A stretch of 64,000 nt of DNA, taken from CAZPUS01 sp964589825 (GTDB taxonomy: Bacteria > Fibrobacterota > Chitinivibrionia > Chitinivibrionales > WJKA01). This document shows, in pieces, positions 8,489-18,301 of this stretch; position 1 is the stretch's first letter, and each line of letters begins with the position of its first letter. The stretch lies in assembly GCA_964589825.1 (NCBI GenBank), contig CAZPUS010000005.1:1-64000 (forward strand), in the 5' to 3' direction. The notes beneath the pieces are model-generated. The model was not told the origin of the DNA, made no database searches, and saw only the letters and a program-made list of their open reading frames with translations. A program made the position numbers and the translations under genes.

Positions 8489-11400
8489 ATGAACAGACGC
8501 ATACTCTCAGCAGTTGTACTCGGCATAGTGAGTTATACATTACATGCAGTCGCGGTGCAGGTTACGCCTTACATAATTACCGACTTTCCGGAGACACTGG
8601 TGACTCAGGAGTCGCACGTTAAGATCGCCTGGCAGAAAGCATCTTCAACGATTCCGACCGACTCGGGGACTATATATTACAGCAGATCGCCTGGTGGCGG
8701 TGATATCGCCAATTACGACTACACGGTGGAGAATGCGGATATACAAAATGATAAGGTCGGGCAACGCAGACAGACATGGTTCTATCCCGAAAATGAAAAC
8801 AATATGGGTATCGGGCGTTACTATTGTATGGTCGCATGGATATATTCCTCTCCTCTCGGGGTAAAGGATACTTTCTATTCTAACGAGCTTCCTTTAATAA
8901 TCGAAAAGACGGAACCGGTCGAAATTACCAGCCCGTCACAGGATACGATTTCACAGCTTACCCCTACCTTTGAATGGACCGCCAACCAGGGTGTTCCGTA
9001 TTATCACGTTATTCTTTCAGACGAAAAGATTTCCATAGACAGTTCGGAGGGAGGAGAGCTGGATATTAAGGGGATCAGTGTGGTATGGCAGGCCATTACG
9101 CCGAATACCCAGATAACCTACGGCACACCCGATCCGTCCGGAACCATGACGGCAACGCCGTCGCCCCTTTCACCGGGAAAGACATATTCGCTGGTAGTGC
9201 TGAATAACTATGGCAATAATATGATGTATACATCACAGAAATTCGGGCTCCCCAAGACATTCTCTATCCGGGGGGATACGCTCAAGTCACCCCGGAATGT
9301 GTATCCGGCGGGGGAGGAGATTTCCGACGATTCCATTACCTTTACCTGGACCAATCTCGATACCGGGGCCAATACCTATCATGTATTTGTCTACAAATCG
9401 AGTGGTGACCTGGTGGAGGGTATCAATGCACAGCTCGCGGTATGGGACGATGAAGTCGGGGCGGGGCAGTTCAAAGATACCGGTCGGGTAACCATCAACG
9501 CCAAATCGATACTGACCGAAAAACACTATACATGGAAAGTTATGGCGGTGGATAAAAAAGGGGCCGGGACCTCCGGGGATACCACCGGATTTGATTATCG
9601 CTCACCAACAGGTACGATGGAGCTATACACTATTGAACGTGTTACGGCCGGAGGTGAGGTCGTTAACGAACGTGCGGTGGGCCTCGTGGAGGTAAAGGTC
9701 GAAGTTCTTGGCGGATCGATGGAAAAGGCGCTAGGCCTGTATACCGGAAGCAGCGGAAAACTTTCGAGGGACAGGCCCGTAGGTACCTATAGGGTAACCG
9801 GGATAAAACAGGGATATGAAGAAGCGACGAAAACGCTTTCTATAGAAGAGGGCAAGACTACCACGGATACGCTTTTTATGGTTCGCCCCGATGCGACGAT
9901 TTACGGTTCGGTTCTTTCACCCGGTGGATCCGGTATAAATGCGGCCACAATGACCGCGGTGTCGGATAAACAGGATACGGTTACCACAAAAACCGACAAT
10001 AGCGGAAATTTCGTTATAAGCTGTTACGAAGGCGACTGGAGTTTGTACGCGGCAAAGGAATCGTATATCACGTCTGATATACGGGATACTATTACCTCGT
10101 TTGGTGAGAACGTAGACATCGGATCGATTGTGCTTGAGCGCGTTCCATATACCCTCAGCGGTATAGTTACCAATGATAACGCAGAGTCTGTACTCGGCGC
10201 AACAGTAAAACTTTACCAGTCCTCAAACCTCGTTGCCACGGTTCCCTCGACTCCACAGAGCGGAGAGTTTTCTTTTTCCGTGCAGTCCGGAACCTACAGA
10301 CTCGCAGCATCAAAGACGGGATTCGCCTCGTATTCATCCAAAGAGATCGAGGTAACCGGATCACAGCAGAAGAATATCACGCTCTATCCGGGGGCGGCAG
10401 AGGTCAGGGGAAACGTGATCGGAAGAGGGTATACCAACGGTGAAGAGGTGAATGCGCCCATTACCAGTGCGGAGATACATTTTGCCAACAGCAGTGGAGA
10501 TACTTTTTCGACATCACCCGACCCTACCTACGGCAATTACAAAATCAGTCTGCGGTCCAAAACCTCCTACACATACTGGATCAGCGCAAAAGGGTATTCC
10601 AAAATGATACCGGCTGCGACGCCCACTCTTTTGCAGGATACGACCTACGAACTTACCGATACACTTATTCGGTATGCATTTTTTGACGGACACGTGAAAA
10701 AAATCGATACTACGGACAATACGCTCATACCGGTAGAAAAGGCCGCGGTATCACTCATACGCGAAGCGGGAGGAGAGGTTATAACCGAGGCAGTCAGCGG
10801 TCCGGACGGGAGTTTCGAGCTGCGTGGTATTCCGGACGGTAATTACACTGTTTCGGCGGGAGCCGCAGGATTGATCGTTGATAGTCTTTTCCCGGCTGAA
10901 AGCCTGCAGGTGCAGGACGGGAAAGTTCAATTCGCAAGCAGTGACAGTACCAGCCTCGATATCTTTCTGGTGACCGGGAACAAAACAATCGTACTGCATG
11001 CACTTGACAGTGAAGAGCAGTCGCTCGATGCCCGTGTGAAACTGCAGTCACCGCTTCAGCGAACAATGACACTACCCGATACCATAGACAGTGCCGGGGC
11101 GGGGCGCTATACCCTTATCGTGGATGCTGATGCGGATTCTTTTCTCGATCTATCGTTTCATTCTTTCAGTGTTCCCGACTCGGTCGATACCTTTGCCGAT
11201 ACAATTAATCTATCTGTGCTCCATTCTTACGCTGACACACTGGCGGTGGATGAAAACGGGGAAGTGACGCTTTCTATACGGAAAAAAGGAGATATCGTAC
11301 TCGATTCCGCGTATCTCTACTACAGGGACGAAACGCAGACACGATTCAAGCAGGTTAAGTGCAGTAGCTCAACCGCGGGTGATTCATTGTATAGTGCCGT

Positions 11401-13033
11401 ATCTCCACCACGCGACGGAAGCAAAATGGCGTACTATTTTGTTGTATACGCCGGTAATGATGAGTACGGATATAATCGTGAAGTATACCGGACATATATA
11501 AAACCGAGTACTAAATTGAGCAAAATAGAAATCGTCCCAGGGGCAGGGGATACTGCGGTATATCCGGATAATTACGAGATACGCTTCAGCTTCAGAGGTT
11601 ATTATGGTGATGCGTTGATCCCCAAAGAACTCGACAATGCCACCTACGAAGACAAAATCAAATGGGAACCCCGGTCACAGGGAGGACGTATCCCGGGAGA
11701 ATTGACTGATGCGTCAGGTACTTCCGCCATATTTAGCGCCGGCAGCCATTCCGATTCGGCTCAAATCGTAGAGCTGGTTGCGTATCTTACGGATTGCAGC
11801 GAGACCAGAAACGATTGCCCGTGTTCTACCTCCGTGGTGTTTAAGGTTTCGCCACACGAGCTCGCGTATATACGCGTAACACGTGTGGACCAGTCCGCTC
11901 CCAATCCAATTTCGAATTCGAGCGGATCTAAAGCGGAATTTAGCGCAAATGGGTTAAGTGAAGACAGTGTCACTCTTGCATTGACACCAATGTGGAGCAT
12001 TGGACCTTCCAGGGCTGGATCCATCGACTCCACCGGTATATATAGTCCGGCCCCCGGATTTGCAGGCAGGGTAGAGATTATCGCTTCGGTGAGCGATCGT
12101 ATGCAGGGAAGATACAGACAGGACGGTGGAGAAGAGTCCGGCATGCGCGTGTATCACTCGATACTTCCGGGTTCGGGGGCAGATACGGTAACAAACCATA
12201 ACAAGTGTAGTATATTGCTCCCGGACAGTGCCGTAAAAAAGGGGGAGGAAGGACAGCTTTTTATTGCGGAGCAGAAGCTGACTAATCCATTCGAGCAGGG
12301 GAGAGGGGGGGTGCGAGTCGTGAGTGCCGCATTCGATATCCGTGAAATCAATGGCGTCGAAATGCCGGCCCGGGAAGAGGATAGTATGCAGATCCGAATA
12401 CGTATTCCCGCGTCTCATGCAAGACGTGCAGCCAAACAAAACGCGGGGATGTTTCTTGCGAGATGGAACGCCGATAGCCTTTACTGGGATACGCTTGCCA
12501 ATTCCAAAGCCGTGGTGAGCGGTACGGATACATTTATGACTGCGAATGTCCGTCATTTTTCCTGGTATGCGGTCGCGGCTAAGCCGCAGAAAACCGGTTT
12601 GGTATTCGATGTAGCGCCTAATCCCTTCAGCCCCTACGTGACGATGAGTTCCGAGGAAGTGGCCGATCGCGCAAATATTGACAAGGAACCTCCATCCGGT
12701 GTGCAGGGTGGCACGTGGATCAAATTCAAACCGTTCTCGACAAGAAACGATCGAGTAAAGGTGTGGCTGCGTATTCTCACCATACGCGGTGAACCGGTCT
12801 GGTCTGCAAAGCTGCTCGATGCGGCGGTCGGTGCCGATCATTATGTGTGGTGGGATGGACGTACACTTGACAATCAAAAAGATCTCAAGGAGCATCAGCC
12901 GGACGAAACGGAGACGGTCTATTATGTCAAAGGGAAGAAAATGTGCCGAAATGGTCGCTATTTCGTGCTGCTGACGGCTAAAGATGAGAAAAAAACGGAT
13001 AACAAACTAGAGGAAATAATTCTTATTAAATAA
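8489..13033 (+). CDS. Large secreted modular protein with carboxypeptidase-regulatory-like and FlgD-like domains
   Basis: A 1514-residue protein with a signal peptide (about residues 1-23). The N-terminal 380 residues contain fibronectin-III/Ig-like stretches with repeated PTFEW and FTWTNLD type strands. Residues about 390-800 form at least four carboxypeptidase-regulatory-like modules (GTYRVTGIKQGYEEATKTL, GTYRLAASKTGFASY and similar). The final 130 residues begin FDVAPNPFSPYVTM and contain VKVWLRILTIRGEPVW and YVWWDGR, as in FlgD-Ig or sorting-type C-terminal domains of FCB bacteria. It is most likely exported and held at the cell surface. No catalytic site was seen. Its neighbours on both sides are outer-membrane proteins. 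Confidence 0.7.
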   Translation: MNRRILSAVVLGIVSYTLHAVAVQVTPYIITDFPETLVTQESHVKIAWQKASSTIPTDSGTIYYSRSPGGGDIANYDYTVENADIQNDKVGQRRQTWFYPENENNMGIGRYYCMVAWIYSSPLGVKDTFYSNELPLIIEKTEPVEITSPSQDTISQLTPTFEWTANQGVPYYHVILSDEKISIDSSEGGELDIKGISVVWQAITPNTQITYGTPDPSGTMTATPSPLSPGKTYSLVVLNNYGNNMMYTSQKFGLPKTFSIRGDTLKSPRNVYPAGEEISDDSITFTWTNLDTGANTYHVFVYKSSGDLVEGINAQLAVWDDEVGAGQFKDTGRVTINAKSILTEKHYTWKVMAVDKKGAGTSGDTTGFDYRSPTGTMELYTIERVTAGGEVVNERAVGLVEVKVEVLGGSMEKALGLYTGSSGKLSRDRPVGTYRVTGIKQGYEEATKTLSIEEGKTTTDTLFMVRPDATIYGSVLSPGGSGINAATMTAVSDKQDTVTTKTDNSGNFVISCYEGDWSLYAAKESYITSDIRDTITSFGENVDIGSIVLERVPYTLSGIVTNDNAESVLGATVKLYQSSNLVATVPSTPQSGEFSFSVQSGTYRLAASKTGFASYSSKEIEVTGSQQKNITLYPGAAEVRGNVIGRGYTNGEEVNAPITSAEIHFANSSGDTFSTSPDPTYGNYKISLRSKTSYTYWISAKGYSKMIPAATPTLLQDTTYELTDTLIRYAFFDGHVKKIDTTDNTLIPVEKAAVSLIREAGGEVITEAVSGPDGSFELRGIPDGNYTVSAGAAGLIVDSLFPAESLQVQDGKVQFASSDSTSLDIFLVTGNKTIVLHALDSEEQSLDARVKLQSPLQRTMTLPDTIDSAGAGRYTLIVDADADSFLDLSFHSFSVPDSVDTFADTINLSVLHSYADTLAVDENGEVTLSIRKKGDIVLDSAYLYYRDETQTRFKQVKCSSSTAGDSLYSAVSPPRDGSKMAYYFVVYAGNDEYGYNREVYRTYIKPSTKLSKIEIVPGAGDTAVYPDNYEIRFSFRGYYGDALIPKELDNATYEDKIKWEPRSQGGRIPGELTDASGTSAIFSAGSHSDSAQIVELVAYLTDCSETRNDCPCSTSVVFKVSPHELAYIRVTRVDQSAPNPISNSSGSKAEFSANGLSEDSVTLALTPMWSIGPSRAGSIDSTGIYSPAPGFAGRVEIIASVSDRMQGRYRQDGGEESGMRVYHSILPGSGADTVTNHNKCSILLPDSAVKKGEEGQLFIAEQKLTNPFEQGRGGVRVVSAAFDIREINGVEMPAREEDSMQIRIRIPASHARRAAKQNAGMFLARWNADSLYWDTLANSKAVVSGTDTFMTANVRHFSWYAVAAKPQKTGLVFDVAPNPFSPYVTMSSEEVADRANIDKEPPSGVQGGTWIKFKPFSTRNDRVKVWLRILTIRGEPVWSAKLLDAAVGADHYVWWDGRTLDNQKDLKEHQPDETETVYYVKGKKMCRNGRYFVLLTAKDEKKTDNKLEEIILIK

Positions 13034-13099
13034 TGCGTTACGTCTACGATCCTTTGTGATAAGGGAGCGCAGAGAATATTTACAAGCCGGAGGATACTC

Positions 13100-14653
13100 G
13101 TGAAGCCTGCACTACACAATACAATTCTGGTCGGTACATTTGTCGTGATGATATACAGTGCGGTTGGATGGGCGCAATCGGCACAGGGGGTTAACGAGTC
13201 CGGAATACGTATCGGAATCATTTCGCTCCAGACCAGTGGAGTCGATTCGAATGAAGCGCAGCGATGCAGAGAGATCCTGGCTGAGGGACTCGAGGAACTC
13301 GGGATGTATCGTGTATTTGACCGAGAGAGTATCGAGCAGCAACTGCTGAAGATAAAAGTTTCATTCCCTGCCCATTGCAGAGATCCACGATGCATGATTG
13401 ACATAGGACGAACCGTGGGGCTCAACCGCATCATTTATGGAAAACTGGACCGGTTCGATTCCAGGTATGGTATCACACTCGAAATGATCGATGTAAATAC
13501 CCGAAAACGAATTGAAGAGGTGCGGATTCAGAGTAGTGCGGACGCATCGGTAGAGGGACTTATTCGCGCCGCAATATACAAGCTGCATGGATACAAGGAG
13601 AAAGAACTCGATATATCAGTGGACCATTATTACGGTCCGCAGTTTGATCAAAAAAAACGTATGTATCTGGTTACCGGTGGTGTTATGACAACCGGCCTTC
13701 TGTGGGGGGCGCTGAGCGGGTCGCTGTTAAATGAAACTGGGAAGGCATGGGCCGGACAACCGGATGCGGCCTCTTTGTCGGCGATAAACACCAATTCCGA
13801 CCGGATTCCCTCATGCGGACGGCCAGGCGGAATGGCAAATGCATACCTGGCTGTAGCGGATGATGCGTATGGTATCTTCCATAATCCTGCGGGAGCGGCA
13901 TGGATTCGAAACAGGGAATTTGCGATTTCGTATCAGATGCGGTATTCACTTATACAGACTACTATGGCGGCCTTTGTCGATAAAGCAAGCAGGGAGATAG
14001 GCTACGGAGGCGGGCTTCTTTATGTAGGAACCGGCAAGATGCAGGAGTTGTACTTTGTCAGTTCTTTTGCCTATAAATTATACGATCTTATCCCGGGCAT
14101 AGGCCCCTTCAGTGTCGGAGCGGCATTGAAGTGTGCGTCAAAGACCACACCTCAGGATGCAGAGTACTTATCCATGCAGACCGCAAAAGCCTTTGGGGCG
14201 GGTGTCGATATTGGTTTATTGTGGCAGATTTCGGATAAAATTCGCTACGGGTGTGTACTTGAGGATGCGCTCTATATTGACAAATGGAATAATACGCAGC
14301 GTGATATACACTATGCCGAGTCACAGCCGGTGGTGCTCTCCATGGGCGGTGCGTATCGTGCCGGATATGCCACACTGCTTGTGGCAAACGGCAAAATTCC
14401 ACTGTTGGATGGTCAGAAATGGCAGATGGCAGGTGGTCTCGAACGGGAATTTTTCCGATTTGTAAAGGTGCGTGCGGGTATGGAGAAATATATTCAGACA
14501 CGCACCGGGGAGCCGTGGAAAGTAACTGCGGGTCTCGGTATTGAAGTACCCCTCATGTGGGGCAAATACACGCATGTTGATGCATCATATGAGTTCAACA
14601 CTTCGACAAAAGCGCTCAATGTGCTCAATATTTCGGTGCGCAGCGGGTTCTGA
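13100..14653 (+). CDS. CsgG/TolB-like periplasmic domain fused to a PorV-like beta-barrel
   Basis: A 517-residue protein with a GTG start preceded by GGAGG, and a signal peptide ending near GWAQS. Residues about 30-165 (GIRIGIISLQTSGVDSNEA, RVFDRESIEQQL, IDIGRTVGLNRIIYGKLDR) resemble the CsgG/FlgO type domain that binds the inner face of the outer membrane. After a hydrophobic stretch (195-210) the sequence becomes PorV/UPF0164-like: RPGGMANAYLAVADDAYGIFHNPAGAAW, then beta-strands ending in ISVRSGF. In most systems the two parts are separate proteins. It probably works with the barrel and giant secreted protein encoded just upstream. The exact role is unknown. Confidence 0.65.
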   Translation: MKPALHNTILVGTFVVMIYSAVGWAQSAQGVNESGIRIGIISLQTSGVDSNEAQRCREILAEGLEELGMYRVFDRESIEQQLLKIKVSFPAHCRDPRCMIDIGRTVGLNRIIYGKLDRFDSRYGITLEMIDVNTRKRIEEVRIQSSADASVEGLIRAAIYKLHGYKEKELDISVDHYYGPQFDQKKRMYLVTGGVMTTGLLWGALSGSLLNETGKAWAGQPDAASLSAINTNSDRIPSCGRPGGMANAYLAVADDAYGIFHNPAGAAWIRNREFAISYQMRYSLIQTTMAAFVDKASREIGYGGGLLYVGTGKMQELYFVSSFAYKLYDLIPGIGPFSVGAALKCASKTTPQDAEYLSMQTAKAFGAGVDIGLLWQISDKIRYGCVLEDALYIDKWNNTQRDIHYAESQPVVLSMGGAYRAGYATLLVANGKIPLLDGQKWQMAGGLEREFFRFVKVRAGMEKYIQTRTGEPWKVTAGLGIEVPLMWGKYTHVDASYEFNTSTKALNVLNISVRSGF

Positions 14654-14688
14654 GCCGGTTTTTGGAGGATGGAACGGATGTTGCCGGG

Positions 14689-14934
14689 CTAAAAAATTCT
14701 GGTGCGACGTTTTCGGCGTGGCCGCCATATAAATTTACATCGCAGACATTTTATCCGTCTTCGGCGCTGGAGCGTACGTATTGGCGAGAAAAAAAAGGGG
14801 TCATAGTATTCTACATCCGTACTTCCGCATTTTGCACATATCTCCGAAGGGGGGCTCCAGAAATAGTACCACCACCAGCGCAGACCTGACTCTTTGCGTT
14901 TGAGGTAGTCGGGATGTTTTCTTTTTCGAAGCAT
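14689..14934 (-). CDS. Small basic zinc-ribbon protein
   Basis: An 81-residue protein with two CxxC knuckles (CAKCGSTDVEYYD and CLRCKFIWRP) separated by 25 residues, flanked by very basic, Trp-rich tails (GLRWWWYYFW; RRKRRTRIF). This is a zinc-ribbon layout and could bind nucleic acid. A TTG at 14937 precedes the ATG at 14934 in frame; ATG is preferred, although the Shine-Dalgarno sequence is weak. It lies at the 3' side of the esterase gene on the same strand with a 40-base gap. Family unknown. Confidence 0.5.
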   Translation of the reverse strand: MLRKRKHPDYLKRKESGLRWWWYYFWSPPSEICAKCGSTDVEYYDPFFFSPIRTLQRRRRIKCLRCKFIWRPRRKRRTRIF

Positions 14935-14973
14935 CAAGAGATCCTGACTTATATATGTGTTGTGATCGCGTTC

Positions 14974-16038
14974 TTACTCGCGGATGGTGATATATAGTTT
15001 TGGTTTCTTCTGCGGAGAATTAAGGTAGCAGCCCTGTGCTGTGAAAAGGGATTTGCGGGAACCGATTCTGCCGGTAAGGGTTGCGAATGACCCGCTGCGC
15101 GTCGATTTGTATGTGGTATTTGGCCTGCTGCGGTCTGGAGAAAAAAAACGTTGGGCGGGACGTCCCGCTGAATTGCCGATGCAGAACAGACTGTCGAAAA
15201 ATGAAAGAACCCGCATCATCTTTGCAGGCGGCACATTGTAGTGATACTCGTTTTCTTCCCAGTATATATGAGTTTTGCCCCTGGCGTTGAGTGAGTCATG
15301 AAATCGTGCGTTTTCATCTGAAAACCAGGGGTCGTATTTTGCGTTGTATAGTCCGATGTGTATACTGTCTGCAATAAATGGGTCGATGTGGGAAAGGATA
15401 TTGACATTTTCCCATTGAAAAGAATCACTGGTGTCCAAAAGATGCTTAAAGTTGAATGAATTCGGCCAATTGGGGTTTACCGGCCAGCTGACGTCGAGTC
15501 CGCCCTTGATACTGAATGCTGCCGCGAACACATCGGGATGTTGCTTTATATTATGCAGCGCCCCGAATCCTCCCATGCTGTGTCCGGTAATACCGGTGTT
15601 ACAACGCTGGGGCAGTGTGGGAAAGCTCGAATCGACATGTGATTTGAGCTCTTGCGTAAGAAAAGAGGAGTACTGGTACTCGGGCAGCTGCGGACTGTCT
15701 ATCCACCAGCAGAAATACGATTTGCCCATACATTTGGCGCCTTGTGGAATGACGATAAGAAAATCAAAGGAATCGATCAACGCATCCACATTCTGGTAAT
15801 TATCATACAGACTATTGCTTCGACAGCAGCCGGCACAATGAAGGAGATAGAGCACGGGGTAGCGCTTTTGTTCGGTATAATTGCGTGGCGCAATAACACT
15901 GTAGGTGTTCTCTGCCTGGAGCAAATCGCTGTAAAAACTACGTGTCATTGTAGTTCCGCCATGCACTCGGACAAGAATACAAAATAGAAACAGCTGTGGT
16001 AATAGTGCCCTCTTAATTATTTTTAGTGATCGAACCAT
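14974..16038 (-). CDS. Secreted alpha/beta-hydrolase esterase (esterase D / mycolyltransferase-like)
   Basis: A 354-residue protein with an N-terminal signal peptide (LLPQLFLFCILVRVHG). The hydrolase core reads YPVLYLLHCAGCC, a nucleophile elbow GHSMGGFGALH, a likely acid in YNAKYDPWFSDEN and a C-terminal His in WEENEYHYN. These enzymes cleave carboxylic esters, for example feruloyl or acetyl groups on plant polysaccharides, or formylglutathione; export favours a polysaccharide substrate. About 80 residues after the hydrolase fold are basic and Ser-rich and end in PKLYITIRE, perhaps a sorting tail. It starts divergently 38 bases from the mltD-like gene. Confidence 0.8.
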   Translation of the reverse strand: MVRSLKIIKRALLPQLFLFCILVRVHGGTTMTRSFYSDLLQAENTYSVIAPRNYTEQKRYPVLYLLHCAGCCRSNSLYDNYQNVDALIDSFDFLIVIPQGAKCMGKSYFCWWIDSPQLPEYQYSSFLTQELKSHVDSSFPTLPQRCNTGITGHSMGGFGALHNIKQHPDVFAAAFSIKGGLDVSWPVNPNWPNSFNFKHLLDTSDSFQWENVNILSHIDPFIADSIHIGLYNAKYDPWFSDENARFHDSLNARGKTHIYWEENEYHYNVPPAKMMRVLSFFDSLFCIGNSAGRPAQRFFSPDRSRPNTTYKSTRSGSFATLTGRIGSRKSLFTAQGCYLNSPQKKPKLYITIRE

Positions 16039-16076
16039 ATCAATTCCACTTGAATGAAAAACGAAATACTGTCAAT

Positions 16077-18278
16077 ATGCACACAATGAATAAAAATAAC
16101 ATCCGCACCTCTATCGGGAGGAAGATATACCGATACCGACTCTCTGCAAGCGGTTTCAGCGGACGCGTATGGGCGGCTGCAGTGGCATGTGCCGTAATGA
16201 ATTTTTGGGTGGTGGGGTATGCGCAGAGCTACAGCAGCCAGGACGATGCAGAACTGTTTCCCCGACCTGCTGTTGTCAATGAAATGGTTGTTTTCTGGAA
16301 AAAGATATATACCGATGTTTCGCTCAAAGAGGGACTGTTACACGACCGGGATTATCCTTCCGTGATATACGCCAAACTTCGTGTCGGAGAGCGACATGGA
16401 CGAAGCAGGCGGCATTTCATCAGAGAAAAGAAGGACCGTATAGAGGATATGCTCCAAGCGATCGCACACAAGCCTGCGCAGCAGTGGAGCACAGAAGAGA
16501 AAAAGATCGCCAAGCTTGTCAAGACACATATTCCGGCACATGACAGGGCGGGTGCCGCACACCGTATCAGGTTTCAGAGGGGGCAGAGGGAACGCTTCCG
16601 CAGAGGGCTGGAGCGATCCGGTGCATATCTGGATACCATACGTACAATTCTGGCACAGCGCGGTGTGCCGGGCAGGTTATGTTTTCTTCCGCATGTGGAG
16701 TCCTCGTTCAATACAGATGCATACTCAAAAGTGGGTGCTGCGGGGATGTGGCAATTTATGCGTTCTACCGGACGACGATACCTTCGTATAGACTATCTGA
16801 TAGACGAGAGAAGAGATCCCATACACTCTTCAGAAGCTGCAGCAAAGCTGCTCAAAACGAACTATTCGTATCTGAAAAGCTGGCCGCTGGCAATAACAGC
16901 CTATAATCACGGACGATACGGGATGCAGCGGGCGGTACGACAGGTAGGCAGCCGTAACATCGAGGATATCATAGATCGCTACAGGAGCAGGTCGTTTCGG
17001 TTTTCGTCAAAAAATTTCTATGCGTGTTTTCTGGCGGCGAGTGATGTTGCCGCGAATTACTCCAGATATTTCGGAGAGATAGAATTTGAACCGCGTTTTC
17101 ATGCAACGACATTTACCCTGCCCGAGTATGTATCGTTAGATCTTTTCGTAAAGGCACTGAATATTTCAGTCTCTACATTTCGTGAGTACAATCCCGCGCT
17201 TCGAAGGGCAATTTATGATTCTCATCGAAGACTGCCTGCGCAATACACCTATAATATCCCTGCCGATATAAGTCACGAGTCTGCCCGGATGGCGTTCAAT
17301 TCAATTCCGGATTCACTGCGTTATGCAAAACTTCCCACTCCCCGGTACTACAAAGTGCGGCGAGGTGATAATCTCTACAGTATTTCACGCAGACTCGAGG
17401 TTTCGATGCAGGAGCTGGCGCTGGCAAACGATATTGTTCATACCGGCAGAATTTATCCGGGACAGGTTCTTCGGGTGCCGGGTTCGGAGAAAAAGACGAG
17501 ACGCAATACGGAAATTGTTTCGGATAATACAAATCGCAGCAAACCTGACAAAGAAGAAACGGTCTCCTCGGCTAAAATAGCGGTTGATGAGGGAATGCAA
17601 GAAGGTGGAAAAAAAGAAATGCCTGCGTCGTGGCTGAAGAGCAAGGAGCCGCGATCTGAAAAACAATTGCAACCGCATTCAGTGGTTGATACCACTGCAG
17701 GTGCAGAATATGGCGAGATTGATTTCGTTCGGTTCGATGCCGCTATTTATAATCTTGCCGCAACAATGGACCACACAAAAGGGTATGCAAGCATAACGGT
17801 TTCAATTAATGAAACGCTTGGTCATTACGCGGACTGGCTGGGTATTGCCACCCAACGAATCCGCAATGCAAATCGGATGGGTTATCGTTCACAGATTCAT
17901 ATCGGGGATGAGATCAGAATACCGGTGCAGGAAGATGCACTTGCGGAATTCAATGCACGGCGCCTTGAGTATCATATGGCAATCGAAGAGGATTTCTATT
18001 CTCATTTCAAAATCGTGGATGCCGTGCATAAGAGAATAGAAGGGGGGGATAATCTCTGGCAGATATGTAACGAGTATTCCCGAACGCCTGTATGGCTGTT
18101 TAAAAAACTAAATCCCGGGCTTCGTCTCGAGGAACCGCTTATCGTGGGGATGAAAATATGGCTGCCCCTTATCGAAGCACGCAGTCAAAACGATTATGCA
18201 CGAATAAAAGAGAAAAATATCCCTGCAGCGGATCGATCAATTCGCATTTCTTCATCACCCGTTTTCATGGTACCCTGA
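16077..18278 (+). CDS. MltD-type membrane-bound lytic murein transglycosylase with three LysM-like domains
   Basis: A 733-residue periplasmic enzyme that cleaves the MurNAc-GlcNAc bond of peptidoglycan. An N-terminal hydrophobic segment (AAAVACAVMNFWVVGYAQS) acts as signal. The SLT domain has LCFLPHVESSFN with the catalytic Glu near residue 205, then KVGAAGMWQFM and ITAYNHGRYGM. LysM1 (about 423-465; YKVRRGDNLYSISRRLEVS) is canonical, LysM2 (570-615) and LysM3 (650-695; GGDNLWQICNEYS) are divergent. A low-complexity Lys/Glu linker separates LysM1 and LysM2. A GTG at 16026 is in frame but lies inside the divergent esterase start region; ATG at 16077 or 16086 fits the signal peptide better. Confidence 0.88.
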   Translation: MHTMNKNNIRTSIGRKIYRYRLSASGFSGRVWAAAVACAVMNFWVVGYAQSYSSQDDAELFPRPAVVNEMVVFWKKIYTDVSLKEGLLHDRDYPSVIYAKLRVGERHGRSRRHFIREKKDRIEDMLQAIAHKPAQQWSTEEKKIAKLVKTHIPAHDRAGAAHRIRFQRGQRERFRRGLERSGAYLDTIRTILAQRGVPGRLCFLPHVESSFNTDAYSKVGAAGMWQFMRSTGRRYLRIDYLIDERRDPIHSSEAAAKLLKTNYSYLKSWPLAITAYNHGRYGMQRAVRQVGSRNIEDIIDRYRSRSFRFSSKNFYACFLAASDVAANYSRYFGEIEFEPRFHATTFTLPEYVSLDLFVKALNISVSTFREYNPALRRAIYDSHRRLPAQYTYNIPADISHESARMAFNSIPDSLRYAKLPTPRYYKVRRGDNLYSISRRLEVSMQELALANDIVHTGRIYPGQVLRVPGSEKKTRRNTEIVSDNTNRSKPDKEETVSSAKIAVDEGMQEGGKKEMPASWLKSKEPRSEKQLQPHSVVDTTAGAEYGEIDFVRFDAAIYNLAATMDHTKGYASITVSINETLGHYADWLGIATQRIRNANRMGYRSQIHIGDEIRIPVQEDALAEFNARRLEYHMAIEEDFYSHFKIVDAVHKRIEGGDNLWQICNEYSRTPVWLFKKLNPGLRLEEPLIVGMKIWLPLIEARSQNDYARIKEKNIPAADRSIRISSSPVFMVP

Positions 18279-18301
18279 TGTGTAGTCATGCTGCCATAGT
18301 C

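Noticed and set aside
11954..12895. Open frame of 313 codons opposite the large secreted protein
   Set aside because: Antisense to a coherent domain structure; the composition is rich in Arg, His and Cys, as in shadow frames.
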